NCBI GenBank assembly: GCA_029339195.1
Contig: JAPTJF010000309.1
Coordinates: 1-64,000 of the forward strand
Origin: Micractinium sp. NFX-FRZ
Taxonomy: Eukaryota > Chlorophyta > Trebouxiophyceae > Chlorellales > Chlorellaceae
Length of the DNA: 64,000 nt
Reading direction: 5' to 3'
Shown: in pieces, positions 1 to 12,800 of the stretch
Layout: each line of letters begins with the position of its first letter
How positions within the stretch are numbered: the first letter of the stretch is position 1
Translations under genes and position numbers: made by a program
The notes under the pieces: model-generated
Database searches by the model: none
What the model was told of the DNA's origin: nothing
Seen by the model: the letters and a program-made list of their open reading frames with translations, nothing else

Positions 1-245
1 GTCATGGAGGGCGGGAGACGCCCCCAACAGGTCATGGTGGGTGCCAGGGGTGGCGGGGCAGGTCATGGTGGGTGCCAAGGGTGGCGGGGCAGGTCATGGT
101 GGGTGCCAGGGGTGGCGGGGCAGGTCATGGAGGGAGGGAGACGCCCCCAACAGGTCATGGTGGGTGCCAGGGGTGGCGGGGCAGGTCATGGAGGGCGGGA
201 GACGCCCCCATCAGGTCATGGTGGGTGCCAGGGGTGGCGGGGCTG
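1..245. repeat. minisatellite in intron
   Basis: Tandem G-rich units of about 30-31 bp. Two unit types alternate, one reading ggtcatggtgggtgccaggg and the other ggtcatggagggcgggagac. They run from the window edge to about base 245, just upstream of the first recognisable exon of the coiled-coil gene at 324. By comparison with the two complete paralogs this position is intron 1, so the array is intronic. Open frames through it are repeat artefacts. Confidence 0.8.
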
Positions 246-323
246 GTCGAGGCGGACACGCGGGCCGCACCACCTCTGCAGTAAATGTGGCCGTCAACAT
301 CTCCTGCCCCTCGTCTTGTGCAG

Positions 324-3224
324 CAGCGGCGACTGTCCGTGCCAGCAGCGATGCCGCCACGGGCAGGCGGCAGCTGACGCAGGCCGTCACCGCCGCCGCT
401 GGCAGCGGCTCCAGCTGCAAGTCCTGCTCCACCAAGCTCGTCACCTGCGACGCTCAGAAGAAGGTCCTCGCTAGCAGCTTCAGCAACGCCCAGAAGCAGC
501 TCAAGTCCTGCACCTCTGATCTGACATCCGCCAAGGCCAAGGTGGGTGCACCCGCCTCAACCGCCCCAACTGCCCACCAAACCTCCCACCTGCCGTTGCC
601 CGCCAGAGTGCCTGTTGGTCTGCTCCTGTAGCCCCCAAGTGCAGGGCTCACTCTCATGCCCACAACAGGCGAGCCAGGCCTATTTTTCTGTCACACACCT
701 CCCCACCCTGCCCTGGGGCCAACCCCTCGTCATTGCCGAGCAGGTGACCCGCATGGCCCCCGCCGCCTCCAAGCTGGCGGCAGCAAACAAGGCCAGTGCC
801 GGCCTGGCCGCCCGTCTGGCCGCCAAGACCGCTGCCCTCAACAGGTGCAACGCCAACACGGCGGCCCTCTCCAAGCAGCTCAGGTTGGTGGGCACACGGG
901 TGTGGCATAAAGTCACGCTGCAGGCCGCAGTGTGGCCAGCACACACCTGCCCGGCAGCCGGGCAGGCCACACAGCTGCACCCCTCTCTTGCATGCGGAGC
1001 CGTCCACAAACGCTCTACCGCCAGTGCGCGCATTTGCTGCCACTGAGCGCGAGCGTGCAACCCTCCTTTCTCTGTTGGGCCCAGCACTCTGCCACCAGTG
1101 GCTTTGATGCATCATGGGCGGCTCACACTCGCCACTCACTCACACTCACACCACCCGCTTGCAGCAAGTCCAAGCGGAGGGTGGGCAGCGGCGTGGGCAC
1201 CGCCTCGCTGGACCCCGTCATCGATGACACCGACCGCCCCTCCCAGGTCGGATTCATTACAGACACATTTTGACTTTCGTGAATGTGTGCTGGCAGTGTA
1301 GGGAGGGCAGTCCCTCACCCCTGCATCTTCCCTCGCTGGCTGGCACGAGCGCAGGGCAACGGAGAGCTGGAGGCTGCCGTCTCCCTGCCTCACACTTTCA
1401 CTCACAGGTCGACGTGTATCCTGCATCGCCATGCCTTGCCTCAGTTACCCCCTCCCTCCCCCCGCTCTCCGCCGCAGGCCATCCGCATCCGTGAGCTGGA
1501 GGCTCAGGTGGCCTCCCTGCAGGCGCAGCTGAATGCAACACTGACGGAGCTGGAGGGCACCTACACAGACCTGACCCTGGCCACGGCAGACAACTACGCC
1601 TCACTGGAGCAGGTGGGTGCTGGCTGCAGTTGCATTTGGTGTTGCATTTTGGGGCAGGAATGCAACATCGAGCTGCTCATGGCCAACACTGGGGCTCCAG
1701 ACGTTTGCTAGCCTGCATGATGTGCACGCGTCTCCTTGAGCCCTGCTCCGCTGGCGGGCCTGCTGACGTGGCGCTGGGTGGGGTGGGGTTGAAGCTGCCG
1801 CCGCTGTCCTCCCCCCAGGCTCGGGCACCCACAGCCAAGTGCCCGCACCTGTGGGCGCGTTTGCCCGTTGCCCGGGGCCTTGTTGGCCCAGCATGTTCCA
1901 TCCCCTCCTCCCCCTTCTGCCTCGCCCTGCAGGGCAACAGCACCTCGGAGGAGCTGCACAGTTGCCTGGTGGAGAGCATTGCGCTGCAGACACAGCACAT
2001 CACGTGCAGCCAGCAGGTGGGTCGGGGAGCACACCAGCTGCTCTGCTTGCTTGCGGTCTTTGCCCGCTGGTGCTGCGTGCGCACGGACACGGACACCGGC
2101 CGCCACCGTGCCCCATTGGCAGGCCGGGCGCCTGCCCTGGCCTCCCAGGCAGCGCCCACGCTCCTGGCTGACCCTGCCAGACCCCCAGTCACCACGCCCC
2201 GCCTCCCACCACCCTTTCCGCCCGCAGCTGGAGGGCAAGACACTCAGTGGATCCCTGTGCGCTGCCAACCTGAACGAAACTGACAGCGCCCTGCTGGCCT
2301 GCCAGGCTGAGCTGGACAAATGGGATGCCAGGGAGGGTGAGCAGGGGCGGGGCAGGGGGCCGGGGATGCACGTGTTTGGAAATCTGATGCTGCCCATAGG
2401 TTCACGAGGCACTGCACCGCGAGGTGCCGTGAGGACAACATCATGCCAGTCCTGTGCTGGGCAGGGAGCTGGCGACCTGCCTGTGGCACCCTGCCCAGCA
2501 CCCTCTTTCCTGCAGAGCTGTCCGTGCATGGGTTGCAGGTTGCAGGGGCCTCGCTGGCAGGTGCTGCAGCAGGCCGCCTGCGCTGTGCACCACGCTAGGC
2601 CTGAGTCTCAACTGTCTGTCCCTGTGTGTGCTTATGCCATCGACTGTCTTCCTGCAGAGGCTGCCGCCCTGGAGCTGAACGAGTGCCACGTAGGCGCCAA
2701 CAAGGCGCGGTCGGAGGCGGATGGGTGCGCCTCCCAGCTAGAGGCCACGCTGAACGAGCAGGAAGGGCTGAAGCAGATGGTGGCGACGAGCAGGGTCGAG
2801 GTGGACACGTGCCGAGGTGGGTTCCCGCCCGCCTTCCTGGCCTGGGGGGCAGCAGCATGGGGGAGGGGACGGGGCGGCAGCCGCCCGCCTCTGTGCAGGC
2901 TGTTGCCAGGCAATCCCATCGCTTCCCGCACGCACACAGCGCTGAGGTGGCGCCCCACACCAGGCACCTGCGGCAGGGAGGGCAGCAGGGAGGTGGCTTG
3001 GCCTGCATGCACAATGCCCGCCCACAAACCCCCCCACTTATCACACATGCTGATGATATACTGTTTGCTCTTCCGCCCCCGCAGACGCCGCCCTGGACAG
3101 CCGGCTCAGCCTGCAGCAGTGCCGCCAGGCCAGCGCGGCCAGCGGGCAGCAGCTGCGGGAGTCCCAGAATCTGCTGGCGCAGTGCCAGGCCAACTATGCG
3201 TCGGCGCTGGCCAACCGGTGCTGA
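324..3224 (+). CDS. heptad-cysteine coiled-coil protein, 5' partial (paralog 1)
   Basis: Function unknown. Exons: 324-541, 744-883, 1165-1246, 1478-1612, 1933-2016, 2228-2336, 2658-2816, 3085-3224 (TGA). The frame closes through all junctions. Exon lengths 140, 84, 109, 159 and 140 are identical or nearly identical in the paralogs at 34.9 and 39.6 kb, which shows one gene family. The signal-peptide exon seen in both paralogs would lie left of base 1. The product is Ala/Ser/Lys/Gln/Glu-rich, predicted alpha-helical coiled coil, with no catalytic motif. In the C-terminal half successive cysteines are separated by 13, 13, 13, 20, 13, 27, 13 and 20 residues, so their spacing is always a multiple of seven. 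Unlike the paralogs, its fourth region is split by an extra intron (1247-1477). Likely an extracytoplasmic, disulfide-linked fibrous protein; that role is inference. Confidence 0.8.
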
Positions 3225-4331
3225 GCTGAGTGGGTGTGTGAGGTCAGACTTGGCTGCGGCACCTGTACTACCCTTCGAATATTTCCAACATGTTCCATCC
3301 CGCTCTCAACCTGCCTCCCCTCGAATCTCCCCTCTCAGTGTCTCACCAGGCACCGCCAACCCTCCTCATCCTCCCACCACTCCCTTAGGCAACCCTTTCC
3401 GATTCTTCGGCAGTCTACCAAGTGCGGCATCTCTGCTGTGCCTCCCCCCTTCACCTGGCTTGACAACAAGCAGTACATACTCTCACGTCCACGGATTGCC
3501 TCACTCGCTTTCAAGGACAGCATTTGGTGGCGGGCCCACAGGTTCGAAGTGCCAGGCTGCTTGCCCCACCATGACGCTATCTGTACTGCTGTGACAGCCG
3601 GTGTGCCCCCACCATCGGCGCCCCCACGCCAGCAGGGATGAGAGCCCCTTGCTGAGCAACAGGCAGGGCTGCCCGTCGCCTCTGCCAACACGCCCGCTCA
3701 GTGCGCATGGGATGCATGTACAGCTGGCAGGCCAGGCTGTATATCCCATGCTGCTGGGCTAGCTGTTGGACCGCTGCTGCTGCTGCTGCGGCATGCCCCT
3801 GGTCGCGGCTCGCAGTGAGGTGTGCTCGGCTGGCAGCTGCGTGGGCGTTGCATTGTGCAGGCGGGCAGGTGCGATCCCGGCGTGGGAAGGGGTTTGAGGC
3901 CGGGGCAACAGCACACACACAAGCACACGCACACACGAGCATGGCTGCTTGGAGAGACGGGGTATCAGTGCTGAGAGGGAGGGGTGGCAGCTAGTGCGTG
4001 CAAGACGGAAAGAATGCGGGAGTGGAGCGGCATCCGTTGGCAAGCAAGCAGACGAGAGGGAGGGAGCGTTGGATAGGGTGCTCGGCACTGAGTCTGGGTG
4101 GGTTGTAGCGGGCAGTCAGGGTCAGGCGGTCAGGAGCGAAAGGGAAACCGGTGCGGCGGGGGTCCGACCGGGGAGCGGGGGGATAAGTGCAGGGGAAACT
4201 GGTCAATGGTAGTGGGTGGTGGGCAACGGGGTGGGATTCTGGGGGGAGCAACGAGAGGGCAGGGTGCGCTGACAGCGGGGTGCCAGGTCCAACACCGTAC
4301 CACGCCATGCAGCTTGCCCCGAGTGTGGTGC
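3225..4331. other. convergent intergenic region
   Basis: Holds the 3' flanks of two converging genes (paralog 1 and PP4R3). A short CA-rich microsatellite lies near 3908-3940. I found no TGTAA on either strand at a convincing distance, no RNA gene and no exon with supported splice sites. Confidence 0.6.
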
Positions 4332-7300
4332 CTACCGCGGCGGCGGGCTGCCCCTGCTGCTGCCTGCACCCGGCCCCACGCCGGCGGGCCGCACCGGGCC
4401 CCACAGGCCGCCGCCGCTGCCGGGGCTGCTGGCCGGCCGGAACCGCTTCTCAAGGGGGGGAGACCCCGGCCGCTCGACACCTGGGCTGCGCTTGGGTGTG
4501 CCGGCACCTGCGGGGCGGGTGGGCGTGCAGTACATGTTTGAGCAGGGAAGGCAGGCAGGCAGCTAGATAGGGTAGGGGGAGCAGGCAGGCCTCGAATGCA
4601 GCCGGCCCCGACGTGCCTCCCTGTCTCCTCACCCGCATGTGCAGCTGCTGACAGGGCCCTGCCCCACTCCAGTGCACCATGCCAGAGCCTGCATTGCCTC
4701 CCCGTGCGTGCAGCCCACGCCCGGCCCTGCTCTGCCCACGTGCAAAGCAGCCAAGCTTCGACAACAGCAGCACCGCAGCAGGCGCAGCATGCATACCTCG
4801 TCATCAACCCCGACAGGACCAGCAGGAGCCCCAGCAGGAGCCCCAGCAGGCACAGACCAACCACAGCATGCACCTCGCAGCGGCAGCGTGTCGTCCTTGC
4901 CCCCAGAACCCAGGCCCGGCAGCAGACCACAGCAGCCAGCCAGCCAGCGACAGCAGGACCACAGCACGCACCTCGCAGCGGCAGCGTGTCGTCCTCGTCC
5001 TCATCCCCGTAATCCACCAGACCTCCCAGCAGGCCCGGCAGGCCACCCCCGGGAGATGCACTTTCCAGCACCACACGCCCGCTGCCGCCTGGCTGGCCGT
5101 CGCCGCTGCCGCCCTCCTGCTGCTGCTGCTCGTCGTCTGCGGGGGCCAGCAGGAGGGAGAGGAGAGTGGGTGGGCAGGCGGCGGTGCAGGGCAACGGAAC
5201 ATAATGCATCACACAGCGCAGCGCAGTGCAGCACAGCATGACGGAGCACAGCGTGGCACGACATGCACAGCGCACCGGAGTCGTCCTCCCGGTCAAAGTA
5301 GCTCTCCTCGTCGGCGTCCACCTCACGCTCCCCTCCTGCACAGCGCAGCACAAGCACAGCAGGCACAGCATGTTAATGTCCTGCTCTCCACATTAGCATG
5401 CACCCGATGCTCCCCTCCCGCACAGCACAGCACAGCACAGCATGGCAGGCATGGGCTTGGCACTCCAGGTTGGTGGCTTGACAGAGGCTTCGCCTTTGAA
5501 GCACCGCCACAGGCCGTACCCTCCCCTCCCCTCCCCTCCCCTGCCCGCTCACGTCGCCTCCGCTGCTCTGCCGCCGACGCCGCGCGCTGCCGCGCCAGCA
5601 TGTCCGCCTCACGCGCCGCCGCTGCTGCCTGCATCGCCTGAGGCTCCCGCTCCGCTGCCTTGTCTGGAGCGGCCCGGTCCTGCTGGGGAGGCGTGCCAGA
5701 GGGGAGTGCAGGGTGATGAGCAGAGACGTGAGCCAGGGGGGAAGCCCGGGGTCGAGGGCAGTGCAGACAGGGCGGGGGTTGCAAACCAGAGCAGGCAACT
5801 TGAGCACGCACGGGATCTGTATGCATTCATTACATACAGCACAATGCATCTGGTACCAAACAAAAAAGACGGGATGCAGGGGCGCACCTGGTTCTGCTCG
5901 TGCTTGAGGTGCATGGAGCGGAAGACCTCGCAATAGTCCAGCGACTGCAGGGGGGGGCAGCAGAGGGGGTGGATACGTGGTTGCCACCTCACCCGCACGT
6001 GCCGCCCTCACGGCTGTGCTGCTGCCTCGCCTGCGGCCCTGCCTACTCACGCCCAACACCCCCTGCCGCCCCCCCACCTGCAGCTGCTGCCAGTGGTTGT
6101 CCATCAACTCCGCCAGCAACCCCTTGATGTTCTCCTGCACATACAAGGAGGGGCAGGTGTGTGTAGTTGTGTGGCAGGAGGGCATCAAGGAGGGAGGGAG
6201 GGAGGGCATTGCGTTGCTGCCGCCAGGTGCGAGCGCACCGAGGCGAAGCATGCGCCCCTTCGCCTTCCTTCTGACCAAGTTGCCAACAGAGCACTTTGCG
6301 TCATCAGCTCCAGGCAGAGGCAGATGTGGTGCAAATGGTAGCGGAAATTGTGCTTGTTGTGAACACAGCAGGCACAACACCCCACCTTGCGGATGAACTC
6401 AAACAGCTCCAGGCAGGCGGAGTTGAGCAGGTTGTAGCGCGGCCCGTTCTCTGCGGGCAGGGCAGAGTAAGCAGGGGTGTCAGCGGTATCTCGCCGTGCC
6501 AGGGCGCAGCATTGGGTTGGGCGGCGGCAGGCCGGCACGGCCACCAGAAGTGCCCAGCTTCACGCAAGATGTGCTGCGACCTAGGTTCACACGAGCAGCA
6601 GACCCCCCAGGCCGCCAGCCTGGATTGAAAAGCCCACTGCCACCCCCCAGTGCCACCCCCCACCCACCCAGGAAGGCCGCCACCACCGGCTCCAGCAGGT
6701 GGTTCTTCACCAGGTACCGGTTGTAGAACTCGTCCTGCGGTTCGGGAAAGAGGGACAGGCAGGAGGTCGAATCAGGGGTAGCGTTCTTCAGGTACCGGTT
6801 GCAGAACTCGTCCTGCGGTTCGGGAAAGAGGGACAGGCAGGAGGTCGAATCAGGGGTAGCGTTCTTCAGGTACCGGTTGCAGAACTCGTCCTGCGGTTTG
6901 GAAAATAGGGAAGAGCAAAGAAAGTGTCAGGGGTAGCGTTGCTCACGAGGTACCGGTTGTAGAACTCGTCCTGCGGGTTGCACATGTAATGCAAAGTGGA
7001 GACAGGAACCAGGGGTGGCGTTACTGGCGCTGCCAGTGGCCCATCACCAAGTGGCAGACTTGGCAAGCACGCTCTGCGGTTGAAACATGCAGTCGGGAAT
7101 GGCACAGCATGGCTCGCCGTGACCAATCGCGCCATTGTGTGCGCACGTTGCAGAGGCCATGCTCCCTTTGCTCCCTTCCTCTCCCTCCCTGCCTCGCCCC
7201 TCCCTTGCCACCCCACCCCACCTTCATAGAGAGCGCGGTGCGCAGGAAGCGCACCGCCGCCACCACCAGCCAGCGCTCCCGTCGCCGCAGCAGCTTGAGC

Positions 7301-9809
7301 ACCTGCGCAGGTGGGAGGGGTATGGGGGTGTGGAAGACAGGTGGGGGCCAGGGAGCGGAGGGTGCACGCGCTGGGCTGGGAGGCAGGGAGAGTGGGGCTG
7401 GGAACCTGCTCTGCTGGCCATTTCCCACAGCCTGCGTTAGGAGCGGCTGCCAGCTCATCAGCCCCATCGCCAGCTTGCCGCCAACTCAGCGCTCCCCTCC
7501 TCGACACCGTGTCCCGCCAGCTCAGCGCATCCAGCTCACTTGCCCCCACATTCTGCATGGCCCGCACGCACGTGGTAGTGCGCTGCCAGCTCCCCCCTCT
7601 GTTTTCACAAGAACATAACCTGCCATGTGTCCCCTCCCCGCCCCCCTCCTTTCTGCACTGCACAGGGCTGGCAGGGCGCCCGCACCTTCTCCACCACGTT
7701 GTTCCGCAGCACGTAGTACTTGATGCGGTAGGAGTGGGAGACGAGGCAGAAGCAGAAGAGGTCCACAACCAGGCCCACTGTGGTTGGGGGGGGGGGGAGG
7801 GGGAAAAGGGGGGGCAGTTTGTCAGTAAAGAGACACCAGGCGGCTTGGTGCATTTGAAGAGAAGTGGGGAAGAGGAGAGAGTAGGGAGGCGTGGAAGAGG
7901 CCCACCACCAGGCCCACTGCAGGTGCGGCGGTTGGGAGGTGTGGAAGCTCACCAAGCTCAGAGGCAAGTGGGAGAAGAAGAGGGATGAGGCGGGGCAGGA
8001 GGAGTCGGCCACCATCCTGAGCGCTAAGCGGGCGCGTGTGTTGGGGCGGGGCGGGGTGGGCAGACGGGAGCGTACGAGACGCGGGACACACTGGGGCCGA
8101 GTGCGAGGCGATGCGGGGGGAGATGCCGGGACGGGGGATAAGGACAGGAGAAAGACAGAGGCGGGCGGCCGGCCTCAGCCGCTGTCCAATGCCCACCCAC
8201 CCCCAGCGCATCCCCTGTTCCTACCACACACACACATGTGCACCACGCACACCTGTGTTGGCGGAGGGTGCCCCTTCTGCATAGGGCGCCTCTGCCGCCT
8301 GCACCAGAGCCGCCAGTAGCTGCAAGGGGGGCAAAGGGCAGGAGAGCAGGGCAGGCGGTGAGAAGCTGGGCCGGTGTGCCCCGCCATGCAGCCGAGCACT
8401 GCCTGCAGCGCAAGAGACAACGGCACTGGCAGGCGGCAGGTGCCCACGGTCGAAGCAGAGCACGCCTGCCTGCCTGCCTGCCTCGTGCACGACATGCGCA
8501 GCGTGCACAGCGTGCACAGCGGCCGCCCCACCTGCGAGATGTGGTGGTCGTAAAACAGCTCCACAAATTTGTCCTTCTCTGCGGTGACGGGCAGCGGCAG
8601 CAGTGCAATCGGTTGTTGGACAACTTTGGCGGGGCTTGTGTTTCTCTGAATTTTTGATAGGAAATCTCTTATTGTGGTGATCGTTGAAAGAAACCATAAG
8701 ACAAAAAACCTAAACCCAAAACGAAACCGTCCTTTTGGGGCGGCCTCGTCCCGGCAGGAAGACACGCGCCGCTCCCAAAGGCTCCGCCTCACAACGGCTG
8801 CGCCCACTGCTTGGTACCTGGTACTCGGCGCCCAGGAAGAGGCACCAGGAGCTCCCCAGCACTGTGCATGTCACCCCCCTTTACCCAACCGCCGCCTTCT
8901 CCAGCGTCTCAAGTTCCTGGTACCACACAAGTGCCCCGCCCCCCACCCCCACGCACGCACACACCACACACACACACACAAACGCCCCCGCTCACCCGCC
9001 GTCCTCTCTAGCGTCTCCGGGTCCAGCAGCATCTTGAGCATCTCCAGCACCTGCTCCTGCAGCCCGCTGTCGCTGGGGTGCAGCAGCGCCTGTGGGGGGT
9101 GGGTGGGGGCAGGGGGTTAAGGGGAGGAGGGTCGGGTGGGGTGGGGGGGTGAAGCCGTGAGCGGGTGTTGAGGGTCAGGCGTGCGGGGAGGCGGCGGGCA
9201 GCGCTCGGAAGGCAGCAGGTGCGCGGGCTTGCAGCTGGCCCCTCGCGCCACGGTCACCGTCACCCGTAACCACCCGCCCTAGCAGGGCCAGAGAGCGCGT
9301 TGCCCTGCCCCCCTGCACTACCCCCCGCCTCCCGCCCACCCCTGCCACGCACGCAGTCTCGCCCACACGACGAACACCAGGCAAACAACCACCCCTACAA
9401 TTTGCCACCAGCCAGCACACACGCAGCTGTGCGACCACCAAGCAAAGCAGCCCCCCTTGCAGCTCGTCACCAACTGATCGACACCAGCACACGCCAGCCG
9501 CCCCACCCACTTGTATGAGGAGGCCGAAGAGCGCGTTGCCCTGCCCCTCCTGCAGCAGGTAGCCGCGCAGCTGGGAGGGGTCGTGCTGCACGTCCGCCAG
9601 CAGGATGTCTGCAAGGACAAAGAAGAAAGTGGGGATGAGACTGCGGTAAGAAGGCAGCAGACCAGCAGGATGTCTGCACATTATGCACAGTGTGATCGAA
9701 AGGGAGTGACGTCAGAAGGCGGTTATGGGCCAGCTGTGTGCGAGGGAGGGTCCGCACGTTCAGGGGGTGCGAGGGGCGGGTCGTGCACGCCCAGGAAGGT
9801 GGTGCCGTC

Positions 9810-9846
<37 letters not shown>

Positions 9847-12800
9847 CTGTTTGGACAGGGAGGCATGCCTCGTTGGGTGCGCATCGCCCAAGCCCCGCCT
9901 GTGGCTCCCAGTCCCAGTAGAGGTCCAGTTGATTGGCGCTCCTTATCCCTAGCCCAACCAGCCCAGCCGCCCCCACCTGTCGCTCTCAGCTTGACCTCTG
10001 GGCTGCCCTGCGTCTGCATGATGGTGGTGATGACCTGGCGGGTGGAGGGCGGGAGGGCAGGAGGCACCAAGGGGTGCAGGGTGAGAGGCGGGCCACAGGC
10101 AACAAGTGTGGTGGTGGTGGTGAGCTGGCTCGCGTCCCAATCGCGGGTGTCATTGATCCCACTGCTGTTAACCCCACTGCTGTTAACCCCACTGCTGTTA
10201 ACCCCACACCGCCCCCTCACCTCGAACAGCCCCAGCCCCACCAGCTCTCCACCCTGCCTGTTCCTGTTCCCCAGACACTCACACGCGCCCCCTCGTCGCT
10301 TAGTCCCTATTACCAACACTCAACCCCACGGCCTCACCTCGAACAGCCCCAGCCCCACCAGGCGCAGCAGCAGCGAGTTGCGCTGCGTGGCCTGCAGGTG
10401 CTTGGTCAGCCCGCACAGCTCCTGCGGGGGGGGGGGGGAGGGAGATGATGTGCGAGGGGGTGTGGGGTTGGAGGAGAGAGACGGGAGGGCGGGTGAGTGA
10501 GGGAGCGGCAGTGGGCAGGCAGGGAGGGGGGCGGCTAGTGGGCTGCTACATCGATACCTACAAGCGTGCCGCAAGCCTACTGTTGCGCCATGGGGAGCAG
10601 CCTGCCTACAAGCCTGCGGCACCTACGGCTGCACCCACACCTACGGCCAACCAACGAGCCTGCGCTAGGCCTGCCCCTCAACCAAGGGCAGCAGGGCACA
10701 CCACCCGCCCACCTGCAGGAAGGCCACCAGGTCCCTCCACTCCTGCGTGTCCGGCTCAGCCTGCTTCAGCCGCCTGCACGGGAGGTGCGGCGCAGCGGGG
10801 GAGCGCGCTGGGGTGGGGCGCGGGCCGGGCAGCAGCGGGAGCCCCTCCCTGCCTTGGCCCCCGCCCCGCAGCTGTGCCGCTCGCCCGCCCGCACGGCAGG
10901 GCGGCTCGCCGATGCAGCCGCCGCGAGCGGCCGCTTCACCACCTGCCCCGCCCCCACCCCTACACCAACAGGGGGTCCTGGTACAGCTGGGGCCAATCTC
11001 AACACCTCCCGCCCTGCACTGCAATGCCCTGCCTTGTTTCTCTGGCGCAGTTGAGCCCATCTTGGCAACCGCCCCTCCCTGCCCTGCCCTGCACTGCCCT
11101 GCCTTGCTCCCGTGACGCATCCCACCTGAACAGCTCTGGAAAGAAGTCCCGGTCCTGATACAGCGCCATGAGCACCTGCGCACCACAGGAGGGCAGGGGG
11201 TGGGTGGGGGAAGCGGGGCAGCATGCGCTGTCAGCTTCAGCCCTGCGGCGACCACCAGCCGCGCCTCACCCTGGCCACGTGCCAACACGCAGGCGACACC
11301 TGCCACGTCCCAAACACAGGCACAACAGGGCCGAGCAGGGCACAGCCAGGCACAGCCAGGCACAGCCGAACAAGGCGCGCTGGGCAGGCCCCGCCCTGCC
11401 TGCCCACACACCTCGATGTTGTTGAAGAGCATGAGGGAGGAGAGGGTGGCAAAGGTGGCGTCGTCCAGCACGCGCGGCAGCACCACGTCCTTCAGATACC
11501 CCATGCTGCAGGGAGGAGCAGGACAAGCAGGCGGTGCAACAGGACTGGAGTTGGGCGGTGCAGGCAGGGGGGCGCTGGGTGCGGCAGCACCACGGTGTTC
11601 AGGTACCCCACTCTGCAGGGAGCAGCAGCACAGGTTGGGAGATACTACTTGGCGGCTGCAGGCAGGGGGGCGCTGGGTGCGGCAGNNNNNNNNNNNNNNN
11701 NNNNNNNNNNNNNNNNNNNNNNNNNNNNNNNNNNNNNNNNNNNNNNNNNNNNNNNNTGCAGGCAGGGGGGCGCTGGGTGCGGCAGCACCACGGTGTTCAG
11801 GTACCCCACTCTGCAGGGAGCAGCAGCACAGGTTGGGAGATACTACTTGGCGGCTGCAGGCAGGGGGGCGCTGGGTGCGGCAGGGCCGCATCCCTCAGGT
11901 AGCCCATGCTGCAGGGGAGGAGCAGCACTCATGGGCTTCTAGGTGAGGCGGTACAGGCAGGGAAGCATTGGGTGCGGCCGCACCACCACGCCTTTCTGGT
12001 GGGTGATCCCACGCCGCAAGGAAGTCGACAGGAGGCAGAGCAGAGAGATAGAGAAGAGTGCGGAGCAGAGGTGCAGCATACACGTGCGGCGCCACTGGAT
12101 GCGCGCCCTGATGCCGCAGCGTCAGCCTCCATGAACAGTGCCCCCGAATTCCCCAACTCTCAACAACAGGCCTGCTTCACGACTCCCCTAGGATAGGGTT
12201 TAGTTGTTTTAGGGTTAGGGTTTATCTAGGGTCAGGGTCTAAAAACCCTAACCCTAATCCTAAATTCTAAAACCCTCTCACCGATAGGTCTGGTGGATCT
12301 TGCTCTTGACGGCCGGGTCGGAGATGGGCACCACCTCCTTGAACACCGCCTGCACCCGGGGAGGCGGCATGTGGTTGCGTTGCATTGCGTTGCGACATGC
12401 CGGGCATACATCCACACAGCACCGCGCAGCAGCAGCACACCGGCCGCAAAGAACACCACATCGCAGCGGAGCGCGGCCTCTGTATCTCGCAGAAGCTTGC
12501 GTGTCTGTGCCGGCTGGCCTGGCTGCAGGTTCCAAATGAAACATCAGCAGGCCCCACCCACCGTCCACCACGAGATCCGCCCCGCTCACCTGCCTGGCAA
12601 CCCCAGGTAAGCAGCAACCTCGCACAGTTTGGGATACACCCCGGCCCACCCACCCACCCACCGAGTCTCTCAGGAACTCCCGGTGCCGCGCGCGTTGCTC
12701 CGGACGGATGTCTGCGGGGCGGACACACGCAGGGGGTGGGGGAATCAGGTATGAACCGGGGGAAGCCCTACAGCTGCGGCAGAGGCAGAGAACTGGCAGG

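Noticed and set aside
1..245. Regular direct repeats at the left edge, superficially like a CRISPR array
   Set aside because: Units are contiguous 30-31 bp minisatellite copies without unique spacers, in an intron of a eukaryotic gene.
9511..10500. Long plus-strand open frame of over 300 codons opposite PP4R3
   Set aside because: Antisense shadow of GC-rich exons and a CAG repeat; no splice sites, no recognisable protein.
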